DNA from: Annona cherimola
Lineage: Eukaryota > Streptophyta > Magnoliopsida > Magnoliales > Annonaceae
DNA: 64,000 nt
Reading direction: 5' to 3'
Assembly: GCA_030490835.1 (NCBI GenBank)
Contig: CM059971.1
Coordinates: 121,738,564-121,802,563 of the forward strand
Shown here: in pieces, positions 57,990 to 64,000 of the stretch
How the letters are laid out: each line of letters begins with the position of its first letter
How positions within the stretch are numbered: the first letter of the stretch is position 1
Translations under genes and position numbers: made by a program
Notes under the pieces: generated by a model
Told to the model about the DNA's origin: nothing
The model's database searches: none
Seen by the model: the letters and a program-made list of their open reading frames with translations, nothing else

Positions 57990-58440
57990 CCAAATTAAAG
58001 ATGTCCATGAGCCACAGTTGCTTAAAATTATATATATTTGTGTAACTTATGAAAGGTTCTGGGATTCATTTATACATTTATTAGAATATTAATAATGATA
58101 TTTTAGATGGTTTAAATGTTAAAAATATAACTTGAAAATTGATATTTAAAAATCAGAATTCATTGTATTTAGCATTACTTGCTTAGATAGAAATTAAGTT
58201 TCATCCAAATCAAAGTTAATTGTTTAAAATTATTAATGGGTAATTTATGAAAAAATGCTTAGATTTATTTACATGTGCATTAGAACTTTAAAATATTTTA
58301 TAAAATTATTTATCCCCGCAAATTTGAGGCAATTTAGATGTTGAGAATAATAAAACTTTTAAAATTGATATTCAATATCAAATTATTTTATTATCTTAAT
58401 TTTACACGTCTGTAGGTGGGCTATGCACAATGACATGGGA
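57990..58440. repeat. Dispersed AT-rich repeat family, copy 3
   Basis: Blocks TTTTAGATGGTTTAAATGTT, AAGTTTCATCCAAATCAAAG and AATTTATGAAAAAATGCTTAG are shared with 32500-32965 and 43170-43540. Confidence 0.5.
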
Positions 58441-58477
58441 CAAATGATGGGTTTTTGTGCTCGTATAAGGTTGTGTT

Positions 58478-58772
58478 TTGTATTTCTATAAATTTGTTAA
58501 TTAAATTTTTTTTACTTACTATAATTATTTTATTTTTTGTGTGTTTGAGAAATAAAATTTTTAGATGAAAAGTTTTTAATATAAAAATTTTGAATTAGTA
58601 GAAAATGACGTAATATGATAAAAATAATGACGAGAAGTAAAAAAGCAAAACTAAAATAGATAAGTTGGTTATATGGATAATTGTATACAAATAATTGAAA
58701 AGTGAGGTAGTTTACAGAGAAAGGTGTGAGGAAATAACAAAAAATAGAGTAGTTATCGAGATTAAAAAATTT
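58478..58772. mobile_element. Tourist-like MITE
   Basis: A-rich strand of the family (AACTAAAATAGATAAGTTGG, GAAAAGTGAGGTAGTTTACAG). Abuts the next copy, which begins at about 58773. Confidence 0.6.
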
Positions 58773-58843
58773 TAGGATGTGTTTGTTTAACAATAAAACT
58801 TTCTCATCTAAAACTTTTCGTTCTCTACAATTATCTTATTTTT

Positions 58844-59520
58844 GGAAAAAAATTTTCTCATGCCCATAACATTTGGCCAAATTTTTTATATACTCCTAAT
58901 GTTTTATAAAGTTGTCTTGTACTTATAACATTTCGTCCGAAATTTCTCTTATATCTTTGCCGTCAAGAAAACCGTTATTTGTTATAACGAACAGGTGATT
59001 TTGCCCATTTGAAATTTCATATTGGAACAATTCAACCTTTATATATATATATTTACAACCATCTTAATTTGTAGTACATTTAAGCCTTTATATATTTTTA
59101 CAAATTTCAAAGAGAAACAGTAAGCTTTTACCCATTAAACTTCTCCCAAAAGGGAGAAATAAAATTGCTACAAAATCGGAGAAAAATAAACACTTGTACG
59201 CACATGTGGGGAATCAAACACTCAACCTCACCAAAACGGGCCATAAGTGTTACTATCAAGGTAGATCCCTGGTGGCAAGACAATTCAACCTTAATATGAC
59301 TTAATTGATGATAATAAATATCAATATATTGCATTAAATGACTCAAAAGTCATATTAAAGTTGAATCATTTTAATTAAAAAAAAATTTAGTGGGGCAATT
59401 GATAACGGTTGTGTTAATATCATGAGTATAATAAGAATTTAGAGTTAAATATTATAAGCATAAGAGGAATTAATGAAACATTGTAGATATATTATGAATT
59501 AGATGCAAATGTTATGTATA
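58844..59520. mobile_element. Fold-back element nested in the MITE, related to the ATACCC family
   Basis: Inverted arms: left CATGCCCATAACATTTGGC and CCTAATGTTTTATAAAG; right (inverse) TACATAACATTTGCATC and CTACAATGTTTCATTAA. The interior holds a SINE-like block at about 59110-59290. Exact ends are uncertain. Confidence 0.55.
59110..59290 (-). mobile_element. Possible SINE-like block inside the fold-back element
   Basis: The minus strand has GCCACCAGGGATC, GATAGTAACACTTATGGCC and a B-box-like GTGTTTGATTCCCC near 59204-59217. CAATTCAACCTT flanks it on both sides (about 59027 and 59281), a possible but distant repeat. Confidence 0.4.
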
Positions 59521-60057
59521 CAAAAAGAATTTTTTATTTTTAATAATATTTTAATAATTTTCTATATAACTATCTTATTTTTTAATCATTTCTACACGAT
59601 TATTCGTATAATTAATATATTTATTTTAACTTTATTTTCTATACTCATTATCATTATCCATATCATATTATATTATTTTATCTCATTTCGAAAATTTTTG
59701 ATATATTTTTACATTAAAAATTTTCATCCAAAAGTTCAGCCACTTTTTAAACACATCCTTAGTATAAAAAGTTTTTGTTGGAAATAAACGTATTTTTTAA
59801 TTTTTTCCATGTCTTCTTATACAATTATTATAATTTTTAAATTATTTTTTTATACTTGCCAACTATCTTATTTATTTTAATTTTTTTTTACTAATAATCA
59901 TTATTTATGTCATATTAGATCCTTTTTCTATTGCAAAAATTTTTTTAGCAAAGAACTTTTCGTTCGTTATCAAATACCTAACACACACTACGTCATGTTA
60001 AATGATGCTTAAAAGTGAGGTTTGCTGAGAGCGAAACTCTTTGTTGGAGAGAATACA

Positions 60058-61841
60058 TCAGCACTCAGGGAGATCAATGGGGGGAGGAGGCAGGAATATC
60101 GAAGGATTCTTGTTATCTTCCACAATGAAAGCCGAGGCTAGGCCCCATGTAAGGTGCGCTTCTATGTGGCAATGAATGAACCAAGCCCCGGGATTATCCG
60201 CCGTGAGGCGGATCGCAGCCCATCCGCCGCTGGGAACCGCCACAGTATTCCTCTCCGGCGGATCCACCAGGTTGTAGCGCGTCCGGTCTCGTCTGCTGTG
60301 GAAATTTCCGTGCCCGCTGCCGACAATGAAGAAATTGTGGCCATGGATGTGGATCGGGTGGTTTTCGACGTGAACGAAGCTAGTGTCTTGCAGCACAAGC
60401 TCGAGGCGGGTGCCGTAAGCAACTTTGAAGACCTTGGTTCCAAGCTCCGGGTTCATGTTGGCATGCGAGGGTGTGGGGCCGGTGTAGTCGAAAGGATGCG
60501 GTGGTTTTTCAGGGAAATCTAAGGAGACCAAGGAAGAGAGGTTTCGGTAGTGCCATTCCAAGATGGAAACAGGTGGGCGACCAAAGGATTGGTTGTTCAT
60601 GGATGCGGCGAAACGCTTGCCTAGGTAGCCTCGGCATTCGCTGTTCGGAGGGCAGTCTTGGAGGTTGAGGCTTATGGTGAGGAGGAGCTGCTTGTCGACT
60701 TCCTTGGGCACATGGCATGGGTATTCGGCAGAAGCCAGACTCCGAAGCTTGCTGGAGAAGCTGTTGGTGAAAGCAGTGTCTTCCATGGCAGGAAGCCAAG
60801 GGAGAGAGATGCTCTGGGCATCGGCATCATCGTTGTACTTGTTCGTCGTGTCTCTGGGCTGTCGGTACTGAATGAAACCGACGGTGGTTGTTCCGTCAGA
60901 GGGGAAATCATCGGTTATGTATGGCCTTGCAGCCATCGAGAAGGTCCCGGTGTCACCGTGGCGCTTTCCTTGGCTTGCTGTGAACAGCACAGCAGTGGTC
61001 TGCCCAGGAGCAATCATGATCGCGGGGGTTTGGAAGGGCTTCACGTACGTGCCCTCAATCTCAACGACGGTGAGAGTGTGGTTGGCGATGCCGAAGAACA
61101 TCTCCTCCATGAGGATGGCGTTGACAATCCGGAGCATGTAAGTCTTCCCATGCTCTACTGGCTGCGTGAATGTGTCTGCGCTTTGAAAACAGGGCAAACA
61201 AAAAACGCATAAAAACAAAAAGGCGATCTCAAAATCTTCTTTAAAAGAGGAATGTGGAAGAATTTCTTACGCCCAGATGAGCAAGGGTAGAGTGGTCCAG
61301 GGAGGCCGTTGATGGTATAAGCATCTGAAATGTTGGGTCCTCCCCCATATTCTATTATCTCCACTTCCACCGATTGCACGTCCGTCTTCCACCATTCTCC
61401 TACATGCAAGAAAAAGGGAAATTAGACATTTCTACAGACAAAATGCAGCAGGGCAGAAAGCAGATTCATCTGGAGCATCACGTGGGGTGAGTAGGTTGCT
61501 TGCAAACAAAGCCAAACAGCAGGAGAGGCAACATGCTCGGGCCAAAATAAAATAATAGCTAAATCATTTTGGGTTGTTTCGCAAGTTTGGAGAGTTTACC
61601 CAAAACGATGGGAATATCAGATTCGATTGGGGCAGTGAAAGGAAATGGGTGTCGAGGGTAGACCACGAAAGCCCCGTGAATGGTTGCTCTTTGCCAGGAC
61701 AGATGTGAATGCCACCAAAACGACCCCCTCTGGCCTTCCACCCTGAACTTGTACGTGTAGGAGCTGTTGCTTCGAATCGGACACTGCGTTATGTACGCCG
61801 GCCCATCTGCCCACGCTGTTCTGAATTGCCGGATTCCATGC
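60058..61841 (-). CDS. Laccase, 3' part (exons 3-5); exons 1-2 outside window
   Basis: Minus-strand exons 61841-61600 (242 bp), 61399-61273 (127 bp) and 61175-60058 (1118 bp, TAA-type stop at the low end); introns of 200 and 97 bp, GT-AG. Multicopper oxidase that oxidises monolignols or other phenolics in the apoplast. Visible motifs: HGIRQFRTAWADGPAYITQCPI (second His of HWHG), WWHSH, then HPIHIHGHNFF and the HCHIEAHLTWGL copper-binding block near the end; protein ends PPPPIDLPEC. The acceptor aacag|GCATGG matches the usual plant laccase split of the Trp codon in HWHG, so the first ligand His is in exon 2 upstream. Exons 3 and 4 are close to the family's usual 245 and 129 bp. The last exon is unbroken, where many plant laccases have one further intron. 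Sequence looks nearest the LAC14/15 group; not certain. No stop or frameshift within the visible exons. Confidence 0.92.
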
Positions 61842-61917
61842 CTGTTCATATCGATGTGCCAGAAACAGTGTTTGGTGAATACGTTTTCAAAACTACTCTA
61901 CCAAAAAGCACGACATG

Positions 61918-62182
61918 GGGGGTATTTGCGCCGTACCTCTAAGTATGCAAAATAGCATTTTAGACCCCAATGTTTACGTATTAGCATTTTAGACCTTGAT
62001 AAGTTTCGTTTTTTGCATTTTAAACCCTCCGCCCTAACGTCGTCTGCTGCGCACCGTCTGGCCGTCCCATTGTGCACGTGGTTTTTTTAAAATGACGTAA
62101 ATGACACTGGTTGAGATGCTTTTAAGATGGAAAGGGGAAAGGCTGAACTTTTGGAGGAGGCACGACGTTCTGGTCGTGATCC
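61918..62182 (+). repeat. Pack-MULE left terminal inverted repeat
   Basis: Colinear with the inverse of 62888-63156; shares TAAGTATGCAAAATAGC, GTTTCGTTTTTTGCATTTTA, CCCATTGTGCACGTGG and the GAGGCACGACGTTCT inner end. Differences are scattered substitutions. Confidence 0.9.
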
Positions 62183-62189
62183 GTGAGGC

Positions 62190-62921
62190 GGGCAAGACGG
62201 CCTCCTCGATGCCATCGGCACCATCAATTTCTGCCACAGCCGTGACGTCTACCACCGGGACCTCATGCCCAAGAACATCCTCCTCGACGAGGACGACAAC
62301 CTGAAGATCAGCGATTTCGGGCTCAGCGCCCTCTGGGAATCCAGGAAGCAAGACGGCCTCCTGCACACCACCTGCGGCACGCCAACCTACGTGGCGCCGA
62401 AGGTCATCAGCCAGAAAGGCTACAACGGCGCGAAAGCTGACATCTGGTCTTGTGGGATCGTTCTCTTCGTTTTGCTGGCTGGATTTCTCCCCTTCCAGGA
62501 CTCCAATCTCATGGAGATGTACAAGAAGATCAGGAAAGGCGAGTTCAAGTGTCCCAATTGGTTCCCGCCAGAGGTACGGAAGCTTTTGGCACGGGTGTTA
62601 GACTCGAATCCTCACGCACGCGTCTCCATTTCCAAGATAAAGGAAATTTCATGGTTTAGAAAGGAGTACAAACCAGTGGCACCGCCACTAAAGTACGAGG
62701 AGGTGCAAGATGGAGCTAGAGAGGTGGATGTGGCCTTCAGGTCCGACATCATCGACGAGCTGGACTCGGTCGGCTCTCCAAGTGGCATGAGGCCAACCAG
62801 CATGAATGCCTTCAACATCATATCGCTGTCGAGCGCGTTCAACCTATCGGGGCTTTTCCAAGGGGAGGAGCGCAAGAAGGCGCAGACTCTGTTCACGACT
62901 AGAACGTCGTGCCTCTTTTAA
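62190..62921 (+). pseudogene. Captured CIPK fragment (activation loop to NAF motif)
   Basis: In frame from about 62190: LLDAIGTINFCHSRDVYHRDLMPKN, then LKISDFGLSAL (DFG near 62313), TTCGTPTYVAPKVI, GAKADIWSCGIVLFVLLAGFLPFQD, and a C-terminal part with NAFNIISLSSAFNLSGLF (NAF motif near 62804-62812, the CBL-binding site). A CIPK phosphorylates targets when a calcium-bound CBL binds NAF. Here the N-lobe is missing, the catalytic-loop Lys of HRDLKPEN is Met, PEN is PKN, the APE Glu is Lys, and the C-terminal PPI domain is missing. The frame from ATG 62265 (218 codons) ends inside the right inverted repeat, which supplies its last ~9 residues. It may be transcribed but is not an active kinase. 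Confidence 0.92.
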
Positions 62922-63156
62922 AAGTCCAATCTTCTCTCTTTTCATCTTAAAAGCATCTCAATCAGTGTCATTTACGTCATTTTAAAAAAACCACGTGCAC
63001 AATGGGACGGCCAGACGATGCGCAGCAGATGGCGTTAAGGCGGAGGGTTTAAAATGCAAAAAACGAAACTTATCAGGATCTAAAATGCTAATACGCAAAC
63101 GTCGGGGTCTAAAATGCTATTTTGCATACTTAGAGGGGGTATGGCGCAAATACCCC
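62888..63156 (-). repeat. Pack-MULE right terminal inverted repeat
   Basis: Inverse of the left repeat; see 61918-62182. It ends GGCGCAAATACCCC at 63156, followed by the GCACGACATG duplication. Confidence 0.9.
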
Positions 63157-63299
63157 GCACGACATGTAAGTAATACCCGTATGATTTTCACTGATGCGAT
63201 TTTTAGCAATGTGTTGTGCAGTCAATTCTAACTTCGGATAAATGGCCCAGCGCGCATAAGAGGAGAGAAACATTCACATAATTTGGATTTACGGAGATA

Positions 63300-63605
63300 T
63301 GAGAAGTGTTTGTTTATATCTAAAAAATTTTCATCCTTATAATTATCTTATTTTTTAATTATTTCATTACTTTTTCTTATATAAATTATCTTACTTTTTA
63401 ATTATTTCTACAAAACTATTCGTGCATCTAACTTATTTGTTCTAACTTTATTCTTTTTACCCTTCACTATTACCCATGTCATTTTCTTTAATATAAAAAT
63501 TTTTACACCAAAATTTTTTTATCCTTCATCGTTACCTATATCATTTTCTTCCATTTGAAAAATTTTACACTAGAAATTTTCATCTTTTATAATTTTCCAA
63601 ACACA
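63300..63605. mobile_element. Tourist-like MITE in the laccase intron
   Basis: T-rich strand of the family (CATTACTTTTTCTTATATAA, TAACTTTATTCTTTTTACCC) with a CCAAACACATCC right end at about 63597-63608. It contains a local duplication of the CATTTTCTT(T/C) segment. Confidence 0.6.
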
Positions 63606-64000
63606 TCCGTGGGAAGAGAGTTCTGATAAAAAAAAAAAAGAGAATAAATGGTAATCAAGTCAACGCATTTTGCATACGAAAAGGTTAGATAAGCTTTTCA
63701 GGAATCGGATGGGGAGTACGAAAGAGTGTCGGTGTATTATTAGAAATTGGAAAAATAGAAAATATATATTTGTAGACCCTCCAAATTCATGACATCTATG
63801 ATTCGCTTGAATGAAGTGCTTTATCTGTTAAAGATTGAGATTAGATGGAAATGGGACAAGGATGAGGTAAAAATCCTATTTAGAAAATATATATTTTTCT
63901 CATTTACAATACACGGTGATCAATTTTTCATATTTTCATGCAAAATTTCCCATTACTAATATACTTTTTCGAATTCTCCCATATCCAACAATACTCTTTC

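Larger units (their letters stand above)
58773..59762. mobile_element. Tourist-like MITE split by a fold-back element
   Basis: The left part 58773-58843 (GGATGTGTTTGTTTAAC, then the family start) and the right part ~59521-59762 (ACTTTATTTTCTATACTC to AAACACATCC) join into one family copy when the ~680 bp between them is removed. Confidence 0.65.
61918..63156 (+). mobile_element. Pack-MULE carrying a CIPK gene fragment
   Basis: The 10-bp duplication GCACGACATG at 61908-61917 and 63157-63166 flanks long terminal inverted repeats of about 265 bp (61918-62182 and 62888-63156). The outer ends are GGGG(G)TATTTGCGCC and (inverse) GGGGTATTTGCGCC. The arms stay alignable inward to ACGACGTTCT(G/A)GTCGTGA. 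The ~700 bp between them is a GC-rich kinase fragment. No transposase. This is the classical Pack-MULE plan. Confidence 0.93.
61842..64000 (-). other. Laccase intron 2 (at least 2.1 kb) with a Pack-MULE
   Basis: From the exon-3 acceptor to the window edge no laccase exon is visible, so intron 2 fills the rest (or the 5' end is lost). It contains the Pack-MULE at 61918-63156 and a Tourist-like MITE at about 63300-63605. The remainder is AT-rich. Confidence 0.65.

Noticed and set aside
61830..61860. Apparent laccase active-site change (NRHG instead of HWHG)
   Set aside because: The AsnArg codons belong to the intron: acceptor aacag| lies right before GCATGG, and plant laccases split the Trp codon there. 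The missing residues are in exon 2 outside the window.
62265..62921. Functional CIPK gene
   Set aside because: N-lobe and C-terminal domain are absent, catalytic-loop Lys is Met, APE Glu is Lys, and the piece lies between MULE inverted repeats.

Overview
The window looks like nuclear DNA of a flowering plant. Evidence: interrupted genes with GT-AG introns, plant-specific families (a laccase, a CIPK/NAF fragment, a UDP-glycosyltransferase fragment, a TIR1/AFB-like F-box fragment), an Au-type SINE, plant Ty1/copia and Ty3/gypsy retrotransposons, and many AT-rich MITEs. I cannot name the species. Only three host genes are clear; most of the window is transposon-derived.

Layout. 1-16.6 kb is a three-layer nest. 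A decayed Ty1/copia element (minus strand) is split by a Ty3/gypsy element (2678-15018, duplication GACAT). The gypsy 5' LTR is itself split by a 7.5-kb element (2749-10242, duplication ATAAT). That innermost element holds four minisatellites and a patchwork of host gene pieces: alpha-tubulin, an LRR receptor kinase fused to ribosomal protein L12, a TIR1/AFB-like F-box, and unidentified GC-rich pieces. The gypsy element has gag, protease, integrase and a chromodomain-like tail but no reverse transcriptase. 16.6-26 kb is intergenic, with a SINE, MITEs and one copy of a ~3.4-kb duplicated segment whose partner is at 36.9-40.3 kb.

26.2-29.0 kb (minus) is a complete three-exon DNAJC17-like gene (J domain plus RRM). 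29-44.7 kb is AT-rich and repeat-dense, with no gene I can support. 44.8-56.1 kb (plus) is a CTD/SCP-like phosphatase gene with a 5' UTR exon, a 4.5-kb first intron and six coding exons; its introns carry a hAT element, MULE-like MITEs, an Au SINE and tandem duplications. 56.46-57.97 kb is a second gene-capturing element with a glycosyltransferase piece. 60.06-61.84 kb (minus) is the 3' part of a laccase gene. The intron upstream of its first visible exon holds a Pack-MULE (61918-63156) carrying a CIPK fragment. Laccase exons 1-2 lie beyond the right edge.

Theme: at least three unrelated elements (2749-10242, 56460-57965, 61918-63156) carry host gene fragments, and their flanking duplications, plus the ~3.4-kb segmental duplication that preserves MITE-free sites, allow the relative order of several insertions to be read directly. 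All calls were made by eye; no alignment or database search was run.
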